The notes: generated from the sequence alone by a model not told the origin. DNA of 64,000 bases from GCA-003244245 sp050699955 (GCA_050699955.1 JBOHGD010000010.1:1-64000), one strand, 5' to 3'; positions 1 through 8,494 are shown, counted from the first letter of the stretch. Numbers and translations: made by a program.

Positions 1-30
1 ATGCGAGCTATAGCTCGCATCGCCACTCAC
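1..30. repeat. GTGAGTG hairpin element, copy 1 (cut by window start)
   Basis: Positions 1-20 are a perfect palindrome centred on GAGCTATAGCTC, and 24-30 read CACTCAC. This matches the right half of two other elements at 58136-58179 and 59218-59263 (arms GTGAGTG/CACTCAC around a GAGCTATAGCTC-like core). The left arm lies outside the window. It overlaps the very end of the acyltransferase gene, whose frame here reads through the arm rather than stopping in it. Confidence 0.6.
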
Positions 31-663
31 AAGGCGGCGGGCGGGGACACCGGCCCAGATCTGGCGATCGGGGACGTCCTGGAGCACCACGGAGCCCATC
101 CCGACCACCGCCGCCTCGCCGATCCGCAGCCCCTCCCTGACCAGCGCCCCGGCACCGAGGTAGGCCGCGGTCTCCACAGTGACCTGGCCGGCCAGGGCCA
201 CCCGGCCGGCCAGGGTGACGAAGTCACCCACCGCGTCGTCGTGGGTGAGCAGCACCTGGGGCATCGCCACCACATGCGCGCCGACCAGTTGCGGGGCCGT
301 GACCACCGCTCCGGCGAGCAGCACGGTGCCCTCGCCCAGCACCACGCCCGCGGCCACCGAAGCCGCCGGGTGCACGACGGTGGCCCACCGGTGCGCGGGC
401 AGGTCGAGCCGACGCACCAGGGTGGCCCGGCCCAGCGGGCGGTGCGGGCTCGCGACGCAGGCCAGCACCGAGACATTGGGGTAGTCGTGCACCAGGTCGG
501 AGCCGCCCAGCACCGGCACCCCGTCGACCACGGTGCCGTGCCGCATCGGATCGTCGTCGAGCAGCCCGATCACCGCCCAGTCGGTGGACACCGCGCGGGT
601 GGCGGCCAGCACCTCCCTGGCCAGCCCTCCCGCGCCGATCAGCAGCAACGGACGCGGGCTCAT
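1..663 (-). CDS. NeuD/PglD-family sugar O/N-acyltransferase, 3' end cut by window
   Basis: Reading down from ATG at 663 gives 221 codons with no stop before the window edge. The N-terminus LLLIGAGGLAREVL is the nucleotide-binding beta-alpha turn of PglD/NeuD proteins, followed by the DDDP segment. From about residue 90 the protein becomes a hexapeptide-repeat left-handed beta helix ending in IWAGVPARRL, the usual C-terminal motif of this family (about 210 residues), so only a few residues should be missing. The family transfers acetyl from acetyl-CoA to a nucleotide-linked amino sugar or sialic-type sugar. Its place beside a glycan locus suggests decoration of a surface sugar; the exact substrate cannot be read from sequence. 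Confidence 0.85.
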   Translation of the reverse strand, partial: MSPRPLLLIGAGGLAREVLAATRAVSTDWAVIGLLDDDPMRHGTVVDGVPVLGGSDLVHDYPNVSVLACVASPHRPLGRATLVRRLDLPAHRWATVVHPAASVAAGVVLGEGTVLLAGAVVTAPQLVGAHVVAMPQVLLTHDDAVGDFVTLAGRVALAGQVTVETAAYLGAGALVREGLRIGEAAVVGMGSVVLQDVPDRQIWAGVPARRLVSGDASYSSH

Positions 664-1000
664 CGCAGCACCCCGGTCAGGATGGCGGCCGGTACCGAAG
701 CCGCATCGGCTGATTCCCCGCTGTTGGCCACGTGCCATCCCTGTGGTCGAACTAGCTCTGCATGAGCGTGAGAATGCGCTGGCGCATGCCGGGCTGACCC
801 GTTCAGAGTTGCCCGTGCAAAGGCCTGCGGTGCAGCCGGCCACCGGGTGGGTGGCTGCTGCCCCTTGGTTGCCATATCGGCACGTTGAGTCACGCGTTAC
901 GGCTGTTCCCGGCGTGTCGGCCGCTCATGTACGTCCTGATGGCGAATGGTGCCCGCCTCGGCCGGATGCCCACCGACCGGCAGGCCCTAACATCCACCCG
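664..1000. other. Divergent intergenic region, nothing definite
   Basis: This 337-bp stretch lies between the start of the acyltransferase (minus) and the GT4 gene (plus) and must hold both promoters. A small inverted repeat, ATGCGC-TG-GCGCAT, lies at 774-787. I see no convincing -35/-10 pair and no coding pattern. A minus-strand reading frame at 660-893 overlaps the acyltransferase start by ATGA, but its composition does not look like protein. Confidence 0.4.
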
Positions 1001-2128
1001 ATGAGCGCGGATGCCGTCGAAGGCGACGAGCCGAACGGAACAACGGCTGTCTCGACACCACGAGCCGGCCGGGTCCTGTGGGTGTCCACCGGCCTGGAAA
1101 CCCGGGGCGGCGTTTCCAGCTACGTGCGAATGCTCAGGGATACCCCACTGTGGACCCGATGGGACGTGGCACACGTCGCCACTCATCGCGACGGCACCAC
1201 TCTGGCCCGCATCCTCGCCTTCGGCCGCGGAGTTCTCACCTTCCTGCCATTACTGGTACGCGGGGCCGACGTGGTGCACGTGCACATGGCTTCCTACGGA
1301 AGCTTCGTCCGTAAGGCCGTCATCTGCTGGCTGGCCTGGGCTCGGCGGCTCCCGGTGGTGGTGCACGTCCACGGGGCGCAGTTCAATACCTTCTACGACC
1401 GGTCGCCTCGGCCACTGCAATGGCTGATCAGCGCGACGCTCAACCACTCCAGCGCGGTGGTGGCGCTGGGCGAGCGCTGGGCGGTCCGGCTCAGGGAGAT
1501 CGCCCCCAAGGCACGCATCACCACTATTCCCAACGCCGTGCACATCGTGGGGCCGATGACCGAGCCCGCCGCCGGGCAGCCCGTGCAGGTCGTATTCCTG
1601 GGCGCGATCGGCGAGCGCAAGGGGACGTTCGCGCTGCTCGATGTGTGGGCGAAGCTGACCGCGGAGCTCTCGCCCGGTGCGGCGCGGCTCACCATCGCCG
1701 GCGACCAGGAGATCGACCGTGCCACAGCGGCCATCGCGCGCCTCGGGCTCACGGCGACGGTGGAACTGCGGTCCTGGCTGTCCCCCGCCGACGTGAGCGT
1801 GCTCCTCGGCTCGTCACAGGTGCTCGTCCTTCCCTCGCTGAACGAGGGTCAGCCGATGGCCATCCTTGAGGCGATGGCCCATGGCCTGTGCGTGGTGGCC
1901 AGTGACGTGGGGGGCATCCCGGACCTCGTCGAGGACGGCGTCAGCGGCCTGCTCGTACCGCCCGCCGACCCGGAGGCACTGCAGACAGCACTGCGCCGGG
2001 TGATCACAGATCCGCTCACCCGGAGCAGGCTGGGTACCGCCGCACTGCAGCGAGCGCGCAGGGAGTTCGACGTCGACGTCGTGTGGAAGCGGGTCGATGC
2101 GCTGTACCGGGAGGTCATCGGCTCCTAA
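1001..2128 (+). CDS. GT4-family glycosyltransferase (GT-B fold)
   Basis: 375 residues from ATG 1001. The reading frame stays open further upstream, but family similarity begins at RVLWVSTGLETRGGVSSYV, so the later start is chosen; no clear ribosome site is visible. The C-terminal half carries the GT4 acceptor/donor signature NEGQPMAILEAMAHG with the EX7E pair, and VASDVGGIPDLVEDGVSGLLV, typical of retaining transferases using NDP-sugars at the cytoplasmic membrane face. It stands alone on the plus strand and converges on the lytic-transglycosylase-like gene, with the stop codons overlapping (2126-2128 and 2125-2127). Probable role: adding one sugar of the surface glycan. Donor and acceptor are unknown. 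Confidence 0.85.
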   Translation: MSADAVEGDEPNGTTAVSTPRAGRVLWVSTGLETRGGVSSYVRMLRDTPLWTRWDVAHVATHRDGTTLARILAFGRGVLTFLPLLVRGADVVHVHMASYGSFVRKAVICWLAWARRLPVVVHVHGAQFNTFYDRSPRPLQWLISATLNHSSAVVALGERWAVRLREIAPKARITTIPNAVHIVGPMTEPAAGQPVQVVFLGAIGERKGTFALLDVWAKLTAELSPGAARLTIAGDQEIDRATAAIARLGLTATVELRSWLSPADVSVLLGSSQVLVLPSLNEGQPMAILEAMAHGLCVVASDVGGIPDLVEDGVSGLLVPPADPEALQTALRRVITDPLTRSRLGTAALQRARREFDVDVVWKRVDALYREVIGS

Positions 2129-3426
2129 GGGGACACGCCCGAAGGTGACGATGGTGGCGCCGACCGCGAGGACGGTGGCGGCGAGGACGACAACGGCGAC
2201 GTACTCGTGGTCGTCGGCCGGGTGGGCGTCGTCGGCCGCGTGGTGGGCCGGGTGGTCGTGGGCGGCGATGATGTCGTCGGCCGGGTAGTCGTCGTCGGCG
2301 GTGGCGATGATGAGGTGGGCGGCGTAGTCGTCGTGGGCGGCGGCGATGATGTCGTCGTCCGGGTGGTCGTCGGCGGCGCTGATGTCGTCGGCGGCGCTGA
2401 CGTCGGCGGCGGCGTTGACGTCGGCGGCGGCGTTGACGTCGGCGGCGGCGTTGACGGCAACGTGCGGGGGTCGGTGGCGGCCGGGCCGCCGGGCGGGGGC
2501 AGTACGGAAACGGGGGGTTGCGGCGCACCGGAGGGCAGCGCCCCCGGCGGCGGTGGGGTGCTGGATGGCGGCGGGATCTGGTTCACCGGGGGCAGCACCG
2601 GTGCCGGGCCCGGTCCCGGAACGATTCGGGGACCGTAGGCCTGCGACCACGCCATCACCGCGCGGACGAAGGTGTCCGAACGCTGGTAGCGGAACACCGC
2701 GCGCGCCTGGTTGGCCACCCCGGTGAGAACGGCATCGCCCTCGCAGAGGTAGCGGCCCGCACCGAGTGCGGCGTCGTAGATGTTGTGCGGGCTGGCATAG
2801 CCGTCGCCGTTGGAGTCACCACCGACCCGATGCCACACGCTCGGGATGATCTGCAGGGGGCCCACGGCCCGATCCCATTCCTTGTCGCCGTCGAGCTGGC
2901 CGCCATCGGTATCGGGGATGCGCGCGAGACCGGGGCTGCCGTCCAGACGCGGACCCAGGATGGGGTGCGAGCTGTTGCCGGTGGGCTCCAGGCTGCCACT
3001 GCCGTGATCGGAGATCACCCTGCCGAGCCCCGCCAGCAGGGTCCAGCTCAGCTGGCAACCGGGTGTGTTCAGCGCGAGCGCATCCTGCGCGCGGTGGTAA
3101 GCGGCCAGCGCCACCGGCGGGATGCTGAGCGCGCCTGCCGGGATTCCGGCCGCCGGATCGGCGCCCATGACAGGTGATGTCGTGATGATCGCCAGCACGG
3201 CGGGACTCAGGCCGGTGGACTGCGGCAGGATCCCGGAAGCACCGTAGGCGGCCACCGACGCCTGGTCGTTGCGGTTCCCCTGATCCACCGTCTCCGACGT
3301 GCTCGGGGTGGGCAGCAGCCCGAGGCCCCCCATGGCGAGCACGGCGACCGGCAGGAACGCTCCGCCGGCCGCCAGCACCGTCAGCGCAACGCTCCGGAAC
3401 CGAGTCGAAGGACCGGTTTCCGCCAC
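2125..3426 (-). CDS. Membrane-anchored lytic-transglycosylase-like protein with Pro/Thr-rich tail
   Basis: 433 residues from GTG 3426, which has an AGGAAGGA ribosome site; a GTG at 3447 is the alternative. Order: one N-terminal membrane helix (about 13-38), a linker, a lysozyme-like SLT/MltB-type domain (about 105-275, with DRAVGPLQIIPSVW and DAALGAGRYLC), then a roughly 150-residue Pro/Thr/Ser tail encoded by short tandem repeats. The domain binds or cleaves peptidoglycan in other actinomycetes, and the tail probably spans or sticks to the wall. Oddity: in the segment SWTLLAGLGRVISDHG, relatives normally have the catalytic Glu in RxESxH; here it is Ile (about residue 138, codon ATC). It may be inactive and only bind wall glycan. 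Confidence 0.75.
   Translation of the reverse strand: MAETGPSTRFRSVALTVLAAGGAFLPVAVLAMGGLGLLPTPSTSETVDQGNRNDQASVAAYGASGILPQSTGLSPAVLAIITTSPVMGADPAAGIPAGALSIPPVALAAYHRAQDALALNTPGCQLSWTLLAGLGRVISDHGSGSLEPTGNSSHPILGPRLDGSPGLARIPDTDGGQLDGDKEWDRAVGPLQIIPSVWHRVGGDSNGDGYASPHNIYDAALGAGRYLCEGDAVLTGVANQARAVFRYQRSDTFVRAVMAWSQAYGPRIVPGPGPAPVLPPVNQIPPPSSTPPPPGALPSGAPQPPVSVLPPPGGPAATDPRTLPSTPPPTSTPPPTSTPPPTSAPPTTSAPPTTTRTTTSSPPPTTTTPPTSSSPPPTTTTRPTTSSPPTTTRPTTRPTTPTRPTTTSTSPLSSSPPPSSRSAPPSSPSGVSP
2399..2452. repeat. Tandem 18-bp repeat inside the Pro/Thr tail
   Basis: Three perfect copies of an 18-bp unit beginning GACGTCGGCGG, flanked by degenerate copies on both sides (about 2160-2400). On the minus strand each unit encodes six residues of the pattern STPPPT. 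Such arrays change length by slippage, so the wall-spanning tail of the host protein may vary between strains. Confidence 0.85.
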
Positions 3427-3528
3427 GGGTGTTCCTTCCTGCTCCACCGCGGACCCCAGCCAGGAGTAAACGGGATCGAGTTTCTCTCACTCTCTGTCGC
3501 CACGTGGCTTCATTTCGTTTCACCGTAG

Positions 3529-3560
3529 GGAGTACCGGCCCCGCGGGGGGCCGGTACTCC
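3529..3560. other. Strong inverted repeat between two divergent genes
   Basis: A perfect 14-bp stem (3529-3542 with 3547-3560) around a 4-base loop. It looks like a terminator stem but lies between the start of the lytic-transglycosylase-like gene (minus) and that of the aminotransferase (plus), and no T-run follows on either strand. It would sit in the leader of one of these transcripts or serve as a protein-binding palindrome. Confidence 0.6.
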
Positions 3561-3687
3561 AGGCGGGGTGTCACAGATCAGGTGCCCGAATCGATGAACA
3601 GCCAGTCGAGGACAGCGGCGAGGGTATCGGGACACCGGAGGTCGAGCCGAAGGAGTTCGACGCACCGGAGGGACACTCGGAGGACGG

Positions 3688-5088
3688 ATGAGCGAGCGGC
3701 GCTTCGAGCGCTCCGTGGCACTACAGGCCCGGCTGCACGAACTGGTTCCCGGCGGGGCGCACACCTACGCCCGCGGTGCGGACCAGTATCCCGAGGGGAT
3801 GGCACCCGTGCTGGTCGCAGGCCGCGGAGCGCGCGTCTGGGACGCCGACGGCAACACGTTCGTCGAGTACGGCATGGGTCTGCGATCGGTCACCCTGGGG
3901 CACGGCTACCAGCCGGTGCTCGACGCGGTCCGGGCAGTGCTCGACGACGGGCTGAACTTCACCCGCCCGACGACCATCGAGCTCGCCGCGGCCGAGGACT
4001 TCCTCGCGCTGGTACCCGGTGCCGACATGGTCAAGTTCGCCAAGAACGGCTCCGACGTCACCACCGCGGCGGTGCGGCTCGCGCGCGCCGCCACCGGCCG
4101 GGACCTGGTCGCCATCTGCTCCGATCAGCCATTCTTCTCGGTCGACGACTGGTTCATCGGCACCGTTGCGATGCGCGAGGGCGTCCCCGCCGCGGTCCGC
4201 AGCCTCACCGTCGGGTTCCGGTACAACGATCTGGCCTCGCTGCGCGGACTGTTCGAGGCCCACCCCGGCGAGGTCGCCGCGGTCGTCCTCGAGGCCGCCA
4301 CCAGCCTGACCGAGCCCGCACCGGGTTACCTGCAGGGCGTCCGGGACCTGTGTGACCTGCACGGCGCCGTGCTGGTGTTCGACGAGATCATCACTGGGTT
4401 CCGCTGGGCGGCCGGCGGGGCGCAGTCCCTCTACGGGGTCACGCCGGACCTGTCCACCTGGGGCAAGGCGATGGGCAACGGCTTCCCGATCTCCGCCCTG
4501 GCCGGGCGCAGGGAGCTGATGGAGCTCGGTGGGCTGCGCACCGACAAGCCGAGGACCTTCCTGCTCTCCACCACGTTCGGTGCCGAGACCGTGTCCCTCG
4601 CCGCGTTCCGGGCGGTCGCGGCCGCCTACCGGCGGACCGATCCCATCGCCACGATGGAGCGCCAGGGCACCCGGCTGGCCCGCGAGATCACCGCGGCCGC
4701 CGAGGCCGCCGGGGTCGCCGGCCATCTCCAGGTCCTCGGCCGCCCGTCCTGCCTGATCTTCGTCACTCGCGGCCCGGACGGTGCACCCTCCCAGGAGTTC
4801 CGGACCCTCTTCCTGGCCGAGCTACTGCGCCGCGGCGTGCTCGGGCAGTCCTTCGTGATCTCGGCCGCACACACCGACAGCGATCTCGACGACACGGTCG
4901 CCGCGGTCTCCGGCGCGATGGTCGTCTACCGTCGGGCGCTGGAAGCGGGCACCGTCACGGGTTTCCTCGACGGTGCACCGGTAGCACCCGCACTACGCTC
5001 ACCCGCCACCCCCCGCAGGCTGCCCGACCTCATTCCCCGCAAGCACGGGCTACAGCTGGTCGGGAGCCTCGATACCGAGCAGCCCTAG
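3688..5088 (+). CDS. Class III aminotransferase, glutamate-1-semialdehyde aminomutase type
   Basis: 466 residues from ATG 3688, with GGAGG 5 bases upstream. It is a fold-type I PLP enzyme: LVPGGAHTYARGADQYPEG near the N-terminus, FAKNGSDVTTAAVRLAR for cofactor phosphate binding, VFDEIITGFR with the Asp that pairs with the PLP ring nitrogen, and STWGKAMGNGFP with the Schiff-base Lys. True GSA aminomutases are about 430 residues; this one has an extra C-terminal stretch. In glycan loci such paralogues are usually amino-transferases or mutases for odd substrates rather than heme enzymes, and no other tetrapyrrole gene is nearby. It overlaps tail to tail with argS by 39 bases. Confidence 0.8.
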   Translation: MSERRFERSVALQARLHELVPGGAHTYARGADQYPEGMAPVLVAGRGARVWDADGNTFVEYGMGLRSVTLGHGYQPVLDAVRAVLDDGLNFTRPTTIELAAAEDFLALVPGADMVKFAKNGSDVTTAAVRLARAATGRDLVAICSDQPFFSVDDWFIGTVAMREGVPAAVRSLTVGFRYNDLASLRGLFEAHPGEVAAVVLEAATSLTEPAPGYLQGVRDLCDLHGAVLVFDEIITGFRWAAGGAQSLYGVTPDLSTWGKAMGNGFPISALAGRRELMELGGLRTDKPRTFLLSTTFGAETVSLAAFRAVAAAYRRTDPIATMERQGTRLAREITAAAEAAGVAGHLQVLGRPSCLIFVTRGPDGAPSQEFRTLFLAELLRRGVLGQSFVISAAHTDSDLDDTVAAVSGAMVVYRRALEAGTVTGFLDGAPVAPALRSPATPRRLPDLIPRKHGLQLVGSLDTEQP

Positions 5089-6774
5089 GCCGGTGCACAG
5101 GATCCTCGCGGTCAGGGCGCACAGCACCAACCGGCTGTCCCGCAGGTGGCCTTCGGCCTTCAGCACGGGACACCGCTCGTAGAAGCCGGTGAACGCGGTG
5201 GCCAGATCGAACAGATACGCGGCGAGACGGTGGAACTGCAGGCTCGCCTCGACGTCGGAGATCACGCTCGGGAACTCGAGTATCACCAGCGCCAGGGCAC
5301 GCTCGGCCGGGTCGGAGAGCACCAGGGCGGTCGCCGAGCCGGGTGGCTCGATCCTGGCCCGGCGGAAGATCGACTGGATACGGGCGTGTGCGTACTGCAG
5401 ATACGGACCGGTGTTGCCGTCGAACGACAGCATCCGGTCGTAGTCGAGGACGTAGTCCTTGTTCCGGTCGGTGGACAGATCGGCGTACTTCACCGCTCCG
5501 ATGCCCACGGCATGAGCCACGGCTGTCTGCGTGGCCTCGTCGAGGTCGGGGTTCTTGTCGGCCACCGCCGCCCTCGCCCTGGTCACCGCCTCGTCGAGCA
5601 GGTCGACGAGCCGGACCGACTCGCCTGCCCGGCTGCGAAGCATCTTGCCGTCCTTACCCAGGACCGATCCGTGCCCGATGTGCTCGGCTCGGGCCGGGGG
5701 GCTGAGCCAACCTGCCTCCCGCGCGGTCTGGAACACCATCTCCAGGTGCTGGTGCTGTGGTGCGCCGACGACGTAGAGCAGTCGCGTCGCGCCGAGCTTG
5801 CGCAGCCGGTGACGGATGGCGGCGAGGTCGGTGGAGGCATAGCCGTAACCACCGTCGCTCTTACGCACGATGAGCGGCAGCAGGTCACCGTCCCGGCCGG
5901 TGAAGCCCGCCGGAAAAACGCAGAGCGCGCCATCACTGCACCTGGCCAGGGTCAGGCTCTCCAACTCGGCGGCCACCGAGGCGAGGTCGTCGTTGTAGGC
6001 ACTCTCGCCCGCGAAATCGTTCTCGACCAGTCGCACGCCGAGCCGGTCGTAGACGGTCATGAAGTACTTTTCCGACTCCCCGATCAGCAGCCGCCACAAG
6101 CGCATGGTGTCCGCGTCACCATTCTGCAGCAGCACGACGCGGCCACGAGCTCGTTCCTTGAAATCCGCACTGGCGTCGAACTTCATCCGGGCGGCTCGGT
6201 AGAAGCCGTTGAGGTCACCGATCGAGAGCTCATGCGCGGCCTCGTCCTCACCGAGGTCCAGTAAATGCTCGATCAGCATGCCGAACGGGGTTCCCCAGTC
6301 GCCGACGTGATTCTGCCGAATGGTGGTGTGACCGAGCCATTCCAGCAAGCGAACGGCAGCGTCACCGATAATCGTCGAACGCAGGTGACCGGCATGCATC
6401 TCTTTCGCGACGTTCGGCGCGGAATAGTCCACGACCACGGTCTCCAGCGCCGGGGGCGGCTGTACACCGAGCCGGTCAGCCGGGACGACCTCGGCCAGAA
6501 AACGGGCCAGGGCGTCGTCGCGGATGGTCAGGTTGATGAACCCAGGGCCGGAGATCTCCACCGAAGCACACAGGTCTGCGAGGTCGGCGTGCTCCAGGAT
6601 GCGAGCCGCCACCTCGCGAGGGTTGGACCGCATCCTGCGCGCCGCCGCGAGCGCACCGTCGGCCTGGAAATCAGCATGCTGGGACCGGCGGACCATCGGG
6701 TCCGCCCCCTCGCCCACCACCGACTCGAACGCGCGGCCAAGCCGTTCGCGCAGCAACGCCTCCAGATGCGCCAT
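5050..6774 (-). CDS. argS: Arginyl-tRNA synthetase
   Basis: 574 residues, full family length. Class I synthetase that charges tRNA-Arg with arginine using ATP. The N-terminal additional domain (about 1-100) is followed by SAPNVAKEMHAGHLRST, which contains the HIGH-type motif HAGH (127-130); the KMSKS-equivalent loop is GKDGKMLRSRAG, and the DALR anticodon-binding domain forms the C-terminus. It lies 9 bases downstream of the first GNAT gene. It may be the cell's only ArgS or a second copy; sitting among surface-glycan and acetyltransferase genes is unusual for a housekeeping synthetase. Confidence 0.93.
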   Translation of the reverse strand: MAHLEALLRERLGRAFESVVGEGADPMVRRSQHADFQADGALAAARRMRSNPREVAARILEHADLADLCASVEISGPGFINLTIRDDALARFLAEVVPADRLGVQPPPALETVVVDYSAPNVAKEMHAGHLRSTIIGDAAVRLLEWLGHTTIRQNHVGDWGTPFGMLIEHLLDLGEDEAAHELSIGDLNGFYRAARMKFDASADFKERARGRVVLLQNGDADTMRLWRLLIGESEKYFMTVYDRLGVRLVENDFAGESAYNDDLASVAAELESLTLARCSDGALCVFPAGFTGRDGDLLPLIVRKSDGGYGYASTDLAAIRHRLRKLGATRLLYVVGAPQHQHLEMVFQTAREAGWLSPPARAEHIGHGSVLGKDGKMLRSRAGESVRLVDLLDEAVTRARAAVADKNPDLDEATQTAVAHAVGIGAVKYADLSTDRNKDYVLDYDRMLSFDGNTGPYLQYAHARIQSIFRRARIEPPGSATALVLSDPAERALALVILEFPSVISDVEASLQFHRLAAYLFDLATAFTGFYERCPVLKAEGHLRDSRLVLCALTARILCTGLGLLGIEAPDQL

Positions 6775-6783
6775 GACCGCAGC

Positions 6784-7464
6784 CTACGACCCCGCCTGCC
6801 TGGCCTGGACCGTGATCGCCCACAGGTCGTGGTCGCTGCGCCTGCCACCGACATCGAGGAAGGACGCCATGGTGGCCTCGCGGGTCATCCCGGCCCGGCG
6901 CATCGTGCCGGCCGCCGCATCGTTGCCGAGGCACACCGGAGCGGTGATCCGCTGCAGGCCCAGCACGCCGAGCCCGTAGTCCAGCACCGCGGCGGTAGCG
7001 GCCGCGCCCAGCCCGTGCCCGGCCACCTGCGCGTCCAGCCAGATCCCCAGCTCAGCACTGCGGGTGAACGAGTCGATCCACTCCAGCCCGCACTGCCCCG
7101 CCAGCCTGCCGTCCACCTCCACCATCAGCGGCAACGCCCGCCCCGCCCGCGCCGCACGCCGCATCTGCAACCAGGTCGACACCCACACCGCCTCGGTGTG
7201 CCGCTGCTCCCAGGACAACGACGAGCTCACCCACCACGGCTCCATCCGCTCCCGCTCCGCCAACCGGATCGCACACCACTCCGGCCCATCGGACAGCCGA
7301 GGACTACGCAACACCACCCGACGACGCGCAACCTCGACCGGACCCAGCCGCACCCGCCACATCCCCGGCGCCGACCGGCCACCACCGGTCAGCGCACGAC
7401 GCAGCGGACGCAGATAGAACCGCGCCACCGCCCGCAGCACCGCACCCGACCCCGCCACATCCAT
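6784..7464 (-). CDS. GNAT acetyltransferase, RimJ/RimL type (copy 1)
   Basis: 226 residues from ATG 7464, chosen because it has GGGAG upstream and aligns with the start of the sister gene; GTG 7506 would add 14 residues. The protein has a basic N-terminal segment (VARFYLRPLRRALTGGG), then a RimJ/RimL-like fold: RVVLRSPRLSD at strand 1, QCGLEWID at strand 4 and a divergent acetyl-CoA loop with GHGLGAAATAAVLDYGLGVLGLQRI. It should move acetyl from acetyl-CoA to an amine, possibly an N-terminal amino group of a protein. The N-terminal two thirds is encoded by DNA identical to the next gene; the C-terminal third differs. It precedes argS by 9 bases, so both may be co-transcribed. Confidence 0.85.
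   Translation of the reverse strand: MDVAGSGAVLRAVARFYLRPLRRALTGGGRSAPGMWRVRLGPVEVARRRVVLRSPRLSDGPEWCAIRLAERERMEPWWVSSSLSWEQRHTEAVWVSTWLQMRRAARAGRALPLMVEVDGRLAGQCGLEWIDSFTRSAELGIWLDAQVAGHGLGAAATAAVLDYGLGVLGLQRITAPVCLGNDAAAGTMRRAGMTREATMASFLDVGGRRSDHDLWAITVQARQAGS
7074..7450. repeat. 377-bp direct repeat, copy 1
   Basis: Read base by base, this block is identical to 7861-8237 (offset 787). It covers the conserved N-terminal part of both GNAT genes and ends near both start codons. Outside the block the two genes clearly differ. Confidence 0.95.
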
Positions 7465-7516
7465 CAGCCGCGTCTCCCGATCACTGGGCGCCGACTCGCT
7501 GGGCACCGATGAGGTA

Positions 7517-8251
7517 TTAGACCCCGGCGGGCGGGCTGACTACCGCACCCCGCTGCGCCAGCCGGCGAATCAGGCCTCGGGGCGGGACCAGGTCAGGTGT
7601 GATCGCCCACAGGTCGTGGTCCCTTCGGCGGCCGCCGACGTCGAGAGACGAGGTCATGGTGCCCTCCCGCACCATTCCAAGCCGGCGGCAACCGTTGGCA
7701 GGCGCGACGTTCTCAGGACATATCGGCGCGGTGATCCGCTGCAGGCCCAGTACGCCGAACGCGTAGTCCACCACCATCGCCGTCGCCGCGACTCCGTACC
7801 CGCCTCCCGCTATCCGGGAGTCCATCCACGTGCCCAGCTCGCCGATCCGAGTGAACGGATCGATCCACTCCAGCCCGCACTGCCCCGCCAGCCTGCCGTC
7901 CACCTCCACCATCAGCGGCAACGCCCGCCCCGCCCGCGCCGCACGCCGCATCTGCAACCAGGTCGACACCCACACCGCCTCGGTGTGCCGCTGCTCCCAG
8001 GACAACGACGAGCTCACCCACCACGGCTCCATCCGCTCCCGCTCCGCCAACCGGATCGCACACCACTCCGGCCCATCGGACAGCCGAGGACTACGCAACA
8101 CCACCCGACGACGCGCAACCTCGACCGGACCCAGCCGCACCCGCCACATCCCCGGCGCCGACCGGCCACCACCGGTCAGCGCACGACGCAGCGGACGCAG
8201 ATAGAACCGCGCCACCGCCCGCAGCACCGCACCCGACCTGGCTACCTTCAT
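7517..8251 (-). CDS. GNAT acetyltransferase, RimJ/RimL type (copy 2)
   Basis: 244 residues from ATG 8251. Same architecture as the gene just downstream: basic leader, RimJ/RimL-like core, and acetyl-CoA loop region RIAGGGYGVAATAMVVDYAFGVLGLQRI, then a longer C-terminal extension ending in AVVSPPAGV. Residues from the start to about 130 match copy 1 exactly, after which they are similar but not identical, as expected from an old tandem duplication with recent gene conversion of the 5' portion. Spacing to copy 1 is about 50 bases. It is divergent from the Wzz-like gene across a 243-bp gap. Substrate unknown. Confidence 0.85.
   Translation of the reverse strand: MKVARSGAVLRAVARFYLRPLRRALTGGGRSAPGMWRVRLGPVEVARRRVVLRSPRLSDGPEWCAIRLAERERMEPWWVSSSLSWEQRHTEAVWVSTWLQMRRAARAGRALPLMVEVDGRLAGQCGLEWIDPFTRIGELGTWMDSRIAGGGYGVAATAMVVDYAFGVLGLQRITAPICPENVAPANGCRRLGMVREGTMTSSLDVGGRRRDHDLWAITPDLVPPRGLIRRLAQRGAVVSPPAGV
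7861..8237. repeat. 377-bp direct repeat, copy 2
   Basis: Second copy of the perfect 377-bp block described at 7074-7450. Zero mismatches over 377 bases, next to diverged flanks, points to recent gene conversion or slipped recombination between tandem GNAT genes. Confidence 0.95.
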
Positions 8252-8494
8252 CCGAATTCATCCGATCCGCCGTCTGCGTCCTTCTTGTGTAGTGCGGATA
8301 TCGGGCATTGGGGTGGGCTCGTTACGTTGAGCAGCACCCTTACCCGTTCGCGGTAACACTTCGGCGGGCTGGGCGATACGCCGAACGGGCGAGGTGCTGG
8401 CAGCCGCGCATCTACCTGCCGGTGTTGGCGTTGACGACAGCAAACCACCTGGACCCGATACCTCGGCGGCCAGCGACGCAGAGAAGGCGCAGGG

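Noticed and set aside
660..893. 77-codon minus-strand frame ending in an ATGA overlap with the acyltransferase
   Set aside because: The overlap is suggestive, but composition is not protein-like and no start signal or family was recognised.
2207..2638. Val/Gly-rich plus-strand frame
   Set aside because: It is the reverse reading of the Pro/Thr repeat tail of the minus-strand protein.
3721..4725. 334-codon minus-strand frame inside the aminotransferase
   Set aside because: Antisense shadow; the plus-strand protein has clear PLP-enzyme motifs.
6265..8356. Long plus-strand frames rich in His/Arg/Pro opposite argS and the GNAT genes
   Set aside because: Low-complexity antisense readings of the minus-strand genes, duplicated only because the GNAT block is duplicated.
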